Positions 9,448-18,586 of a stretch of 64,000 nt of DNA are shown piece after piece. The notes beneath the pieces are model-generated. The model was not told where the DNA came from. It did no database searches and saw only the letters and a program-made list of their open reading frames with translations. The DNA is from JACKJP01 sp050249695 (GTDB lineage: Bacteria; Pseudomonadota; Alphaproteobacteria; Rhizobiales; Tepidamorphaceae). Numbering within the stretch: the stretch's first letter is position 1; each line of letters starts with the position of its first letter. Made by a program: the position numbers and the translations under genes. The stretch lies in NCBI GenBank assembly GCA_050249695.1, contig JBFWQA010000001.1, positions 744,001 to 808,000 on the forward strand, in the 5' to 3' direction.

Positions 9448-12066
9448 ATGGCCGAAACGTATGACCGCACGCCCAATCGGCGCATCGATGAAGATTGGGA
9501 GCCGAAGAATGACCCGGGCCGCTTTGACAGCGATCCGCTGGCCGAGCTCGCGCGACTGATCGACGAGGATCCGTTCGCGGATATGGCGCGCCCCGCTGCG
9601 GCGACACCGCAAGCCGGTCAGGCATCGTCGCGGCCCGCGGGGCCCTCAGGACCGGTTGCGTCTCCGGCCGCGCCGAGCGCGCCGGCACGCCCTGCGAGTT
9701 CCTCTTACGCCGCGCGCGAGCCGTCGCCATACGACGCGATAGCAAGCCGGCCGCACCAGGCGCCGTCGCCGGCTGCGTCGGGGGCTTCCGGGTCCCCCGC
9801 CGCCGACGACGATATTGGCGACTACCTGATCAGGGAGATGGAAGGCGCTCTTGGTGAAAATCAGATAAAGCCTTCCGGTGTGGAATCGACGAAGACGCAG
9901 ACCGAGGCACCCTCAAAGCCGGTGATGCCGCCGCAGCGTCGGTTGACCTCGGCGCGCGACACGTCGTTTGGATATACGCCTTCGCGCGCCGATCCTCAGC
10001 CAACGGCCCCGAAACCGGTAGCCCCTGCCGCGCCGATGCCGAGTGCCGCGCGGTCGGCGGCGACGCAACCGCCGGCCGAACCGGCCGTCAGGTCCGCCGA
10101 CGCGAGCCCCGACGTCGATCGGCTGCTGGCCGATATCAGCGCGGCGCATGCGACGCATATCGAGCAGAACGACGATTTCGATTTCGACGAGGCATTCGGC
10201 GAGAACGACGAAGGTTTCGTCTGGTATGACGAGCCCGCTGCCGCGGCGGAGCCCTCGCGGGACAGTGCCGCCTATCGCTCCGCACCTGCCCGCGCCGAGG
10301 AGAGCGCTGCGGATTGGGACGTCCCGGCGCGTCAGACCGGGCATGACGAAGCCGACATTGACGAGCAGGAGGAAGAGGAGCGCGAAAGCTTCCAAGCCGA
10401 TGACTACGAAGATGGCGAGGCCGCCATGTTCGAGGCCGAGGACGCAGATCCCTACGCCGCGCTCGGTTCTTTCCCGGTTCGCGCCAGGCCTGCTGTACAT
10501 GCGGCCGCAGTGCCTGCTCCCGGTCCCGAGTCCCGCGCATCGAATCCTGCGGCGAAGGTTCAGACCCCGCCGCCTGCGGTCGAGCTCGGCGAACCCGTCC
10601 ATTTCGAGCCGGACGCGCCTGCCGCCGCGCCGGAGCCGAACGCACAAGCGCTATGGCCGGAGGCACAAAGACGGCAGGAGCAGCCGGCTGCGCCCGAGGC
10701 AAAGGCTCCCGTTGCCGAGCCCAGGCATTCAACTGCCCAACCCGGGCCTCGGGTTACCGGGGCTGCCACTGCCGCCTATGCAGCGGCGCCGAGGGCGCAG
10801 GCTCATCCTGCTCCGCGGATTGAAAGCGGCCCGCGTTTCGAAGCTGTCGAGCGCGCGCCCGCAGCACGCGACCTGCGCGACGATGCGCATTTTGAAGCGA
10901 TGATGGAGCAGGAACTCGATTTCTCCGAGTTTGATCCGTCATTCGACGATAGCGGCCACATGCCGCCTCTGAGCGATGAGGAGGCAGCCGACTTCGGCAC
11001 CCATCCCGGCACGGAAAGGACGGGCCGAAGCCGCGGTATCTTCCTGGTCGGTGCTCTTGTCGCGTTGATCGTGGCGGGCGGCGCGGGCGTGCTCGCCTAT
11101 AACAGCATCTTCTCCGAGACAGCCGGTGGCGAACCGCCGACGCTGGCCGCGCGGGACGGTCCGGTCAAGACCAAGCCGGCGGATCCGGGTGGGGCGGAAA
11201 TCCCCAACCAGAACAAGCTGGTATATGATCGTCTCGGCGGCAACGACCAGCCGGCCGAAGAACGCGTCGTGCCGCGCGAGGAGCAGGTCGATCAGCCCTC
11301 CGGCGACAGCCCCGTCCGTGTCATCGGCACCAATGTGGTGCCGCGTGGCGAGGAAGGCCGGGTCGCCAGCGAGCAAATTCCGTCTGCCCGCGACGCCACG
11401 CTGGCTTCGCAGCCGACCGCGGACCAGAAGGCCGCAGCGCCGCTCACCGCGGCTCCCGCGCCCGACCAGCCCAAGCGGGTCAAGACGGTGGTCGTGAAGC
11501 CCGACGGAACGGTGATCGGCCAGCCCCAGGCCCCCGTGACGCCCGCGCCGGTGCAGCTTCCTTCCGCCCCGCAGCGGGTTGCCGACGCACCCGCGGCGCC
11601 GTCGCGCCAGAGCGAAGACGCTTCGGCGGCGCGTGACGCACAGGCGCCCGCACCCACGCAGCAGGTCAACAATGTACCCTCCGGTCGTCCGCTCTCGCTG
11701 ACGCCGTCCAACATCAACAATGCCGCACCGAGCCCGACGCCTGCGCCCGCGGCGGCACCCACGAGGGTGGCGGCGGCGCAGCCGGCGGCGCCGGTTTCGA
11801 CATCTGCCGGGCCGGCGGGCACCTATGTCGTGCAGGTCGCCTCGCGCAAGAGCGAGGATCAGGCGCAGTCCGCCGTGTCTTCGATCCAGTCCCGCTATAA
11901 TTCGGCCCTGGGAGGCCATGTGCCACGTATCGAGCGCGCCGATCTCGGCGACAAGGGCGTCTACTACCGCGTCGGTGTCGGCCCGATTTCCTCGCAGCAG
12001 GAGGCCGTATCTATTTGCGAACGGCTGAAATCAGCCGGTCAGGACTGCTTCGTCCGTCGCAACTGA
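9448..12066 (+). CDS. SPOR domain-containing cell-envelope protein
   Basis: 872 residues. The first ~525 residues are a low-complexity cytoplasmic segment rich in Ala, Pro, Glu and Asp. One membrane helix follows (~529-551, IFLVGALVALIVAGGAGVLA), then a periplasmic Pro/Ala/Gln linker, and a C-terminal SPOR domain (~792-872, starting GTYVVQVASRKSEDQAQ). SPOR domains bind glycan strands stripped of stem peptides and take proteins to the division septum. Its place between argS and nagZ is conserved in Rhizobiales. The protein is much larger than typical SPOR proteins such as FtsN because of the N-terminal part. Role inferred as septal or envelope; the exact partner is unknown. Confidence 0.88.
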   Translation: MAETYDRTPNRRIDEDWEPKNDPGRFDSDPLAELARLIDEDPFADMARPAAATPQAGQASSRPAGPSGPVASPAAPSAPARPASSSYAAREPSPYDAIASRPHQAPSPAASGASGSPAADDDIGDYLIREMEGALGENQIKPSGVESTKTQTEAPSKPVMPPQRRLTSARDTSFGYTPSRADPQPTAPKPVAPAAPMPSAARSAATQPPAEPAVRSADASPDVDRLLADISAAHATHIEQNDDFDFDEAFGENDEGFVWYDEPAAAAEPSRDSAAYRSAPARAEESAADWDVPARQTGHDEADIDEQEEEERESFQADDYEDGEAAMFEAEDADPYAALGSFPVRARPAVHAAAVPAPGPESRASNPAAKVQTPPPAVELGEPVHFEPDAPAAAPEPNAQALWPEAQRRQEQPAAPEAKAPVAEPRHSTAQPGPRVTGAATAAYAAAPRAQAHPAPRIESGPRFEAVERAPAARDLRDDAHFEAMMEQELDFSEFDPSFDDSGHMPPLSDEEAADFGTHPGTERTGRSRGIFLVGALVALIVAGGAGVLAYNSIFSETAGGEPPTLAARDGPVKTKPADPGGAEIPNQNKLVYDRLGGNDQPAEERVVPREEQVDQPSGDSPVRVIGTNVVPRGEEGRVASEQIPSARDATLASQPTADQKAAAPLTAAPAPDQPKRVKTVVVKPDGTVIGQPQAPVTPAPVQLPSAPQRVADAPAAPSRQSEDASAARDAQAPAPTQQVNNVPSGRPLSLTPSNINNAAPSPTPAPAAAPTRVAAAQPAAPVSTSAGPAGTYVVQVASRKSEDQAQSAVSSIQSRYNSALGGHVPRIERADLGDKGVYYRVGVGPISSQQEAVSICERLKSAGQDCFVRRN

Positions 12067-12090
12067 TCCGTGGATCGCCTGAAGATCGGG

Positions 12091-12125
12091 AAGGCCGGCT
12101 CTTGAGACAAGCGCCGGCCTTTTTC
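12091..12125 (+). terminator. Rho-independent terminator after the SPOR gene
   Basis: Inverted repeat AAGGCCGGC (12091-12099) and GCCGGCC (12113-12119) with a 13-base loop, followed directly by a run of five Ts. It lies 25 bases after the SPOR stop codon and before nagZ, so nagZ probably has its own promoter. Confidence 0.75.
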
Positions 12126-12205
12126 ATTTGCAGAACGAGGGTTTCCCACCGGATGTCCTCGCAATTCGCTTGACCGGCGAGGCCACCGCTTCTTAACCAG
12201 ACGGT

Positions 12206-13237
12206 ATGGATCAGACGCGCGCCTTCATCACCGGCATTGCCGGACCGTCCATCACGCCGCGGGAAGCCGGTTTTCTGGATCGCGCGCGGCCCTGGGGATT
12301 GATCCTCTTTGCCCGCAACATCGAGACGCCGCGCCAGTTGCGTGGTCTGGTTGGCGAATTCCGCCGCATCGTCGGCCGGGCCGATGCGCCCGTCCTCATC
12401 GACCAGGAAGGCGGCCGGGTACGGCGCCTGCGCCCGCCGCACTGGCGCGACATGCCGCCGGCCGGTGCGGTCGCGACGCTTTGGCACAAGGATCGGGCAC
12501 AAGCCGAGCGCGCCGCGTGGCTGAGCGGAAGGCTGATCGGCGAGGAGCTTTTCGGCCTCGGCGTCACCGTGGATTGCTTTCCGGTGGCGGATCTGCTGAT
12601 CCCGGGCGCCCATGATATCATCGGGGACCGCGCCTATGGCGAAACGCCCGAAGCGGTGATAGCGCTCGCCGGAGCTGCTGCCGCAGGCATGCGGGCCTCG
12701 GGCGTATCGACGGTCGTCAAGCATATTCCCGGCCATGGTCGCGCGAGCGCCGACAGTCACCTCGAATTGCCGTTGGTTACCGCGTTGCGCGCGGAACTGG
12801 ACATGACGGATTTCGCGGCATTTGCCGGACTTGCGGGGCTTCCGATGGCGATGACGGCGCATGTCGTCTACGCGGCCGTCGACCCCGCTGCTCCCGCGAC
12901 GACTTCGACGCGCGTCATCAAGGACGTCATCCGCGGGCAGATCGGCTTTACCGGTCTGCTGATGAGCGACGACCTGTCCATGAAGGCGTTGTCGGGAACG
13001 ATGGCCGCACGCACCGAGGCCGTATTCGCGGCCGGCTGTGACATGGCGCTGCACTGCAACGGGGATATGACGGAGATGGAAGCCGTCGCCGCTGCCTCGC
13101 CCGTGCTCGCGGGCCTGTCGGAACGCCGCGCCGCCCATGCCCTTGCGTGGCCGCGCCGGAAAGAAGAGGATTGCGATGACCTGCGGGGCGAGTTTGCAAG
13201 CCTGCTCGGACTTGCCGGGGCACCGGCCATCGCGTGA
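12206..13237 (+). CDS. nagZ: Beta-N-acetylhexosaminidase NagZ
   Basis: 343-residue glycoside hydrolase family 3 enzyme. The signature KHIPGHGRASADSHLELP (from about residue 172) holds the substrate-binding loop and the Asp-His general acid pair; the nucleophile Asp is in LLMSDDLSMKALSG (about residue 255). NagZ removes GlcNAc from anhydro-muropeptides in peptidoglycan recycling. No signal peptide, consistent with a cytoplasmic location. Followed closely by scpA, the standard order in Rhizobiales. Confidence 0.94.
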   Translation: MDQTRAFITGIAGPSITPREAGFLDRARPWGLILFARNIETPRQLRGLVGEFRRIVGRADAPVLIDQEGGRVRRLRPPHWRDMPPAGAVATLWHKDRAQAERAAWLSGRLIGEELFGLGVTVDCFPVADLLIPGAHDIIGDRAYGETPEAVIALAGAAAAGMRASGVSTVVKHIPGHGRASADSHLELPLVTALRAELDMTDFAAFAGLAGLPMAMTAHVVYAAVDPAAPATTSTRVIKDVIRGQIGFTGLLMSDDLSMKALSGTMAARTEAVFAAGCDMALHCNGDMTEMEAVAAASPVLAGLSERRAAHALAWPRRKEEDCDDLRGEFASLLGLAGAPAIA

Positions 13238-13266
13238 CGCGGCTGATGGCCTGAAGGGGGAGTGTC

Positions 13267-14040
13267 ATGGCGTCTGGTGACGACCTGTTCATGGAGGAGC
13301 GTGCCGAACGTGCGCCCGGAGAGCAGTTCGTCGTGGATGTCGACGGTTTCGAAGGTCCGCTCGACCTGCTGCTGTCGCTGGCGCGGACGCACAAGGTGGA
13401 TTTGTCGCGAATTTCCATTCTCGCGCTGGTCGAGCAATATCTCGCTTTCATCGCGGAGGCGCGCCGGTTGCGCCTCGAACTTGCCGCCGACTATCTCGTG
13501 ATGGCCGCATGGCTCGCCTACCTCAAGTCGCGCCTCCTCATTCCGGTGCCCGAGGATGACGAGCCGACGGGCGAGGAATTGGCCGAGACGCTGGCCTTCC
13601 GCCTCAAGCGCCTTGAAGCGATGCGGGACGCGGCGGTGCGCCTCGTCAACCGGAACCGCCTCGGCCGGGATGTATTTCCGCGCGGGATGCCGGAAGGCGT
13701 GACGCTGTTGCGCCACCGGCGGTTCGATGCCGATCTCTACGATCTCCTGCGCGCCTATGCGGACCAGCGCCAGCGCGGTCTGAATCGCAACCTGACGATG
13801 AAGCCGCGCGCGATATGGACGCTGCAGCAGGCGCGGCGCCGGCTTGAGCAGCTTTTCGGCGAAATCGCCGACTGGACGCCGATCGATCACTTTCTCGCCG
13901 AATTCATCGACGATCCGGACATGCGGGCCGGCGTGATCGCATCCAGCTTCGGCGCGAGCCTCGAACTCGTTCGCGAGGGAAGGGCGGAACTGCGCCAGGA
14001 GCGCCCGTTCGCGCCGCTCTTCGTCAGACGCAAGAATTGA
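13267..14040 (+). CDS. scpA: Segregation and condensation protein A (kleisin)
   Basis: 257 residues with the kleisin N-terminal SMC-binding motif FVVDVDGFEGPLDLLLSLAR and the HKVDLSRISI segment that follows it. The C-terminal part forms the winged-helix that binds the SMC head. ScpA bridges the SMC dimer and recruits ScpB to form bacterial condensin. GGGGGAG precedes the ATG at 13267. scpB is separated from it by one inserted gene. Confidence 0.94.
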   Translation: MASGDDLFMEERAERAPGEQFVVDVDGFEGPLDLLLSLARTHKVDLSRISILALVEQYLAFIAEARRLRLELAADYLVMAAWLAYLKSRLLIPVPEDDEPTGEELAETLAFRLKRLEAMRDAAVRLVNRNRLGRDVFPRGMPEGVTLLRHRRFDADLYDLLRAYADQRQRGLNRNLTMKPRAIWTLQQARRRLEQLFGEIADWTPIDHFLAEFIDDPDMRAGVIASSFGASLELVREGRAELRQERPFAPLFVRRKN

Positions 14041-14086
14041 AGCGGGTTTCGTCTCGCCGGATCGAGATACGCCGCCGCAGGAGAAA

Positions 14087-14830
14087 ATGCCCGTGAAACT
14101 CACTTTTGTCGGCGCCGGCGACGCCTTCGGCAGCGGCGGGCGATTCAATACCTGTTTTCACGTCGCCGCGCCGGGGACCAGTTTCCTGATCGACTGCGGC
14201 GCAAGCTCGCTGGTCGCATTGCGCCGGTATGAGATCGACCGCGACGCGATAGACACGATCTTCATCACGCATTTCCACGGGGACCATTTCGCGGGACTTC
14301 CCTTCTTCGTCCTTGACGCGCGTTTCGTAACCGCACGCCGCCGCCCGCTCACGATTGTTGGTCCGAAGGGCGTCGAGGCACGGTTCTGGTTGGTCATGGA
14401 GGCGCTGTTCCACGGCGCATCTTCCAAGGCGCAGGCCTTCGATCTGCATTTCCGGGAAATCTCGGGCGGGCAGGAAATGGCGATAGGCGACGTTCGCGTC
14501 ACCGCCTCGGAAGTCGTCCATGGCGATCCGGGCGGCCCCTGCCTGGGCTATCGTTTCGAGGTGGACGGACGCGTGATCGCCTATTCCGGTGATACCGAAT
14601 GGACCGATGCGCTGATAGCACTCGGGCGCGGCGCCGATCTCATGATCTGCGAATGCTATCTTTACGACCGCCCCGTCCGTTATCATTTGAACCTGAAGGA
14701 GCTGGAGGCGCACCTTCCCGAAATGGCTCCGAAGCGGCTGATCCTGACGCATATGAGCGAGGATATGCTGGCGCGGACCACAGTCCTCGGCCACGAGACG
14801 GCAGCTGACGGCAAGGTGGTCGAAATATAG
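14087..14830 (+). CDS. MBL-fold metallo-hydrolase (RNase Z-like)
   Basis: 247 residues with the metallo-beta-lactamase metal site: HFHGDH near residue 65, a later His in SEVVHGDPGG, the bridging Asp in YSGDTEW, and the last His in LILTHMSEDML. The overall order resembles RNase Z and related small hydrolases, but the long flexible arm of RNase Z is not evident. The substrate cannot be read from the sequence. It sits between scpA and scpB, with about 50 bases to scpA and about 100 to scpB, so it is probably co-transcribed with the condensin genes. Confidence 0.85.
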   Translation: MPVKLTFVGAGDAFGSGGRFNTCFHVAAPGTSFLIDCGASSLVALRRYEIDRDAIDTIFITHFHGDHFAGLPFFVLDARFVTARRRPLTIVGPKGVEARFWLVMEALFHGASSKAQAFDLHFREISGGQEMAIGDVRVTASEVVHGDPGGPCLGYRFEVDGRVIAYSGDTEWTDALIALGRGADLMICECYLYDRPVRYHLNLKELEAHLPEMAPKRLILTHMSEDMLARTTVLGHETAADGKVVEI

Positions 14831-14932
14831 GACAGGAGCGGCTGCGACGGCTTCGCCCTTGACCCCGCGGGAAAGCTGGTCCAGCTATCCTTGGATGGCG
14901 CGCAAGCCGGCGCGACGGTGCTCGGGATCGCA

Positions 14933-15592
14933 ATGGACGAGGGCAAGAGAACAGTCAGCCGCGACAGCTTGCGCGAACAGATGCGCATGGCCGAGGCGCT
15001 GTTGTTCGCGGCAACCGAGCCGCTGGACGAGGCGACGCTGCGCGCACGCCTTCCCGATGAGGCCGATATTCCCCTTATCCTCGAATGCCTGCAGCGCGAC
15101 TACGCCTCGCGCGGCGTCCATCTGGTCAAGGTCGGCGATCTGTGGCGCCTTCGCACCGCCGATGATCTGGCGTTCTTGCTCCAGCGCGATCAGACCGACG
15201 AACGCAAGCTTTCCCGTGCCGCGCTCGAGGCGCTGGCGATCATTGCCTATCACCAGCCGGTCACACGCGCGGAAATCGAGGAAATCCGGGGCGTCAGCGT
15301 CCGTCTAGACGTGCTGCTGGAGACGGGCTGGGTGCGCATGCGCGGCCGCCGCCGCTCGCCCGGCAGGCCTGTCACCTATGGAACGACGCCGGAGTTTCTC
15401 GATCATTTCGGCCTGGAATCGCTTCGCGATCTGCCGGGGCTCGACGAGTTGAAGGGCGCCGGGCTGCTCGATGCCGCGCTACCGCCCGGCTTTTCCGTGC
15501 CCCAGCCCGCCGATGGCGAACTCTCGGACGATGAAGATCCTCTGGACGAGGGCGATTTCGAGGACGACGATCGCGACGGGATGGTCGGGTGA
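14933..15592 (+). CDS. scpB: Segregation and condensation protein B
   Basis: About 219 residues: two winged-helix domains, with typical segments MRMAEALLFAATEPLDEATL, LSRAALEALAIIAYHQPVTR and EEIRGVSV, then an acidic tail ending in EDDDRDGMVG. ScpB binds ScpA as a dimer and stimulates the SMC ATPase. The start is uncertain: 14933 fits family length, 14891 and 14981 are possible. The stop overlaps the start of the next gene as GTGA. Confidence 0.92.
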   Translation: MDEGKRTVSRDSLREQMRMAEALLFAATEPLDEATLRARLPDEADIPLILECLQRDYASRGVHLVKVGDLWRLRTADDLAFLLQRDQTDERKLSRAALEALAIIAYHQPVTRAEIEEIRGVSVRLDVLLETGWVRMRGRRRSPGRPVTYGTTPEFLDHFGLESLRDLPGLDELKGAGLLDAALPPGFSVPQPADGELSDDEDPLDEGDFEDDDRDGMVG

Positions 15593-16737
15593 CGGGCGCA
15601 CGGCAAGACGGTGCGGAGCCTGCCGGCACACCAGTCGCCATGCCGGGCTGGGGACGCAGGGGCACCGCGGCGGCCTCCATTGCCTCCAGCCTCTCGTTCA
15701 AGGGGGTTTCGCATCGCTACGGCGAAACCGTTTCGCTCGACAATGTGAGCTTTCAGGTTTCGCCAGGAGAAGTTCTCTGCCTGCTCGGCCGTTCGGGCTG
15801 CGGCAAGTCGACGCTGCTGCGGGTCGCCACCGGGCTTGAACGCCCCTTCGCCGGAAGCGTCGCCATCGACGGGAACCCCGTTTCCGACGAGCGAAGCTTC
15901 GTCGCGCCCGACAGGCGGGGGATCGGCTACGTTTTTCAGGACTATGCTCTCTTCCCGCACCTGACGATTCTGGAGAACGCCGTTTTCGGTCTCAGCAGGC
16001 TTCCGCGCCACGTGGCGAAGGCCGAGGCGGTGAAGGCGCTCGCGCGTGTCGGGATGGAAGGATATCTGCGCGCCTATCCGCATCAGCTTTCCGGCGGTGA
16101 ACAGCAGCGCGTGGCGCTCGCACGGGCGATCGCGCCGCGCCCCGGTATCCTGCTCATGGACGAACCGTTTTCGGGTCTCGACCGGCGTCTGCGCGACGAG
16201 GTGCGCGAGGAAACGCTGGCTGTACTACGCGAGACGCGCGCGACCTCCATCATCGTGACCCACGATCCCGAGGAGGCGATGCTCATGGCCGACCGCATCG
16301 CCCTCATGCGCAAGGGCACGATTGCGCAGATCGGTTCGGCGCAGCACCTCTACCATGAGCCGGTGGATATCGACGTTGCGAAATTTTTCAGCGAGATCAA
16401 CCTTTTGGAAGGAACCGGCGGTGCCGGCTTCATCGCAACCCCGCTGGGCAATCTGCCCTATGGCAGCGCCGAGAACGGCGCGGTCTACGCCGTCGGCGTG
16501 CGCCCGCACGGCATCCGCGTTGCGGCGGAAGGCGAGGGCGGGACTGCCGGGCGCATCATCATGCGGCGGTTCTCTGGCGAGAGCGACTTCCTGGAAATCG
16601 TGGTCGAGGGCATCGACCGGCCCCTGATGGCACGCGCGCGGCCCGATGCCGGCTTCGCGAAGGGTAACGATGTGTCCCTGAGCGTCGATCCGCACGGCAT
16701 TCTGGTTTTCCGTTCGAACGCCGGGAGCATGGACTGA
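15589..16737 (+). CDS. ABC transporter ATP-binding protein (FbpC/PotA type)
   Basis: 382 residues: Walker A GRSGCGKSTLLR, Q-loop in YVFQDYALFPH, signature LSGGEQQRVALARA, Walker B ILLMDEPFSGLD and the switch His in VTHDPEEAM. A C-terminal ~110-residue TOBE-like domain follows, as in ferric iron, spermidine/putrescine and molybdate importers. The first ~35 residues are a non-conserved extension. No permease or binding protein lies near it, so the ligand is unknown. Translation is coupled to scpB through a GTGA overlap, an unusual neighbour for an import ATPase. Confidence 0.88.
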   Translation: MTGARQDGAEPAGTPVAMPGWGRRGTAAASIASSLSFKGVSHRYGETVSLDNVSFQVSPGEVLCLLGRSGCGKSTLLRVATGLERPFAGSVAIDGNPVSDERSFVAPDRRGIGYVFQDYALFPHLTILENAVFGLSRLPRHVAKAEAVKALARVGMEGYLRAYPHQLSGGEQQRVALARAIAPRPGILLMDEPFSGLDRRLRDEVREETLAVLRETRATSIIVTHDPEEAMLMADRIALMRKGTIAQIGSAQHLYHEPVDIDVAKFFSEINLLEGTGGAGFIATPLGNLPYGSAENGAVYAVGVRPHGIRVAAEGEGGTAGRIIMRRFSGESDFLEIVVEGIDRPLMARARPDAGFAKGNDVSLSVDPHGILVFRSNAGSMD

Positions 16738-16824
16738 AGAAGCCTTTATTGCGGGGGCGGGAAGGTCCATATATCCTCTGGCCCATCGGTAGTGCCGCGG
16801 CGAGCGGCTTGAAGGAGCGTTTTC

Positions 16825-17076
16825 ATGGCCCCCAGTTGGTTTCAAATCCTGATCGTCATCGTTCTTCTTGTTCTCTTGTTCGGCAGGGGGAAGATTTCGG
16901 ACCTGATGGGCGATGTCGCAAAGGGTATCAAGAGTTTCAAGAAGGGCATGAACGATGAGGACGAGGAGGCGAAGGACAGCGTCGCCGACGCGCCGCAACG
17001 CACCATCGAGCACACCCCTCAGGAGACCGCGCCGCGGCCGGCCGCGCCCAAGCGCCCACGCAAGAAGACGAGCTGA
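16825..17076 (+). CDS. tatA: Sec-independent translocase subunit TatA
   Basis: 83 residues: one N-terminal membrane helix (QILIVIVLLVLLF), the FGRGKI hinge, an amphipathic helix (ISDLMGDVAKGIKSFKKGM) and a charged tail. TatA oligomers open the path for folded twin-arginine substrates. GGAG sits before the ATG. First gene of the tatABC operon, followed by serS. Confidence 0.95.
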   Translation: MAPSWFQILIVIVLLVLLFGRGKISDLMGDVAKGIKSFKKGMNDEDEEAKDSVADAPQRTIEHTPQETAPRPAAPKRPRKKTS

Positions 17077-17149
17077 GGCGCCGGAGGTTCGGCGTCGGCC
17101 GGGGGCCTGATTCACGGTCATTCGGCGGCCATCTGGAAAGCAACACGCC

Positions 17150-17722
17150 ATGTTTGACATCGGCTGGAGCGAGATGCTCGTCATCGCGGTCGTCCTGATC
17201 GTGGTCGTCGGCCCCAAGGATTTGCCCAGAGTGCTGCGCAGTTTCGGCAGATATGCCGGACAGCTTCGGCGCATGGCGGGGGATTTTCAGCGCCAGGTGA
17301 ACGACGCGATCCGCGAATCCGAACTTGACGATGTCCGGCGCGACATCGAGAGCGTCCGCCGCGTTCATCCCGCGTCCCAGATGCGTTCGATGCTGTCGAA
17401 TAACGGGGAGGCCCAGCCGGCGGCGATGGAGCCGCTTCCCGCGCCTGCCACGCAAGGGGATCCGGTGAAGATCGCGCCGCAGGCACCGGCGGCGGCGGCC
17501 GCGAAATCGAAGGTTAAGGACACAGCAAAGACAACGCGAAAGACTGCCGCCCGAACGCCGGCGGATGCCGCCTCCAAGGCCACCTCAAAAGCCGCCGCCA
17601 AGTCCGGTGCCAAGTCCGATGCCAAGTCCGAATCCGGGCCGGGGGCGGCCGCCGGGTCTGCCCGCAGCCGACCGGGAAAATCTTCCAGCAAGCCCGCCGG
17701 AAAAGGCAAAGGCGATGCGTGA
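17150..17722 (+). CDS. tatB: Sec-independent translocase subunit TatB
   Basis: 190 residues. N-terminal helix with the TatB features FDIGWSEMLVIAVVLIVVVG, the conserved GPKDLP hinge and a long amphipathic helix. The C-terminal ~80 residues are a low-complexity Lys/Ala/Ser tail with repeated AAKSGAKSDAKS-like units. TatB with TatC is the receptor for twin-arginine signal peptides. It overlaps tatC by eight bases. Confidence 0.94.
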   Translation: MFDIGWSEMLVIAVVLIVVVGPKDLPRVLRSFGRYAGQLRRMAGDFQRQVNDAIRESELDDVRRDIESVRRVHPASQMRSMLSNNGEAQPAAMEPLPAPATQGDPVKIAPQAPAAAAAKSKVKDTAKTTRKTAARTPADAASKATSKAAAKSGAKSDAKSESGPGAAAGSARSRPGKSSSKPAGKGKGDA

Positions 17723-18518
17723 CAGTCGGGACGACGCAGATATCGAGGCCTCGCGCGCGCCGCTCGTTGAGCACCTGACCGAGTTGAGAAACAGGCTGAT
17801 AAAGGCGCTTATCGGCCTCGCGATTGCGACGATCGTCTGCTTCTTCTTCGCCGCCGATATCTTCAATATTCTTCTTTGGCCCTACGAGCAGGCCGCGGGC
17901 AACGTCCGCGATATCCACCTGATCTATACCGCGCCGCAGGAGTTTCTGTTCACCCAGTTCAAGCTGGCTCTTTTTGGCGGCTTTTTCATCTCCTTCCCGA
18001 TTATCGCCGGCCAGCTCTATATGTTCGTCGCTCCGGGTCTCTATCGCAACGAGCGCAAGGCCTTCCTGCCGTTTCTCGTCGCAACGCCGGTCCTGTTCAT
18101 CCTCGGCGGCGCGCTGGTCTATTTTCTCGTCATGCCGCTTGCCATGCAGTTCTTCCTCGGGATGGAGCAGACCGGGGAAAACGTGGCGCAGATCCAGCTC
18201 GTCGCCCGGGTCAGCGAATATCTCAGCCTCATCATGACCCTGATCTTCGCCTTCGGCATCTGCTTCCAGATGCCGGTGGTGCTGACCTTGCTCGCGCGTG
18301 CCGGGATCATCGGATCCAATATGCTGAAGTCCAAGCGCAAACACGCGATCGTGCTGGTCTTTCTGGTTGCGGCCTTCCTGACTCCGCCCGATCCGATCAG
18401 CCAGATCGGCCTTGCGATTCCAACCCTGCTTCTCTACGAAATCTCCATTCTCGCAGTCCGCCGCGTCGAGAAGCGCCGCGATGCGCTGGAGCGCGAGAAG
18501 GAAGCCGAGAGCGCCTGA
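17715..18518 (+). CDS. tatC: Sec-independent translocase subunit TatC
   Basis: 267 residues with six membrane helices. The N-terminal PLVEHLTELRNRLIKAL motif and periplasmic TAPQEFLFTQFKLAL, both involved in signal-peptide recognition, are present. The ATG at 17715 lies inside the end of tatB, which gives the normal TatC N-terminus (MRDSRDDADIEASRAPLVEH); reading frames further upstream only extend antisense-like sequence through tatB. Translational coupling with tatB is likely. Confidence 0.95.
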   Translation: MRDSRDDADIEASRAPLVEHLTELRNRLIKALIGLAIATIVCFFFAADIFNILLWPYEQAAGNVRDIHLIYTAPQEFLFTQFKLALFGGFFISFPIIAGQLYMFVAPGLYRNERKAFLPFLVATPVLFILGGALVYFLVMPLAMQFFLGMEQTGENVAQIQLVARVSEYLSLIMTLIFAFGICFQMPVVLTLLARAGIIGSNMLKSKRKHAIVLVFLVAAFLTPPDPISQIGLAIPTLLLYEISILAVRRVEKRRDALEREKEAESA

Positions 18519-18586
18519 CGTTCCGACCTCGAATCTGTCATGCTCCGCCGACGCGGGGGAGCGCCATTTTTCTTTTCGGATCAATC

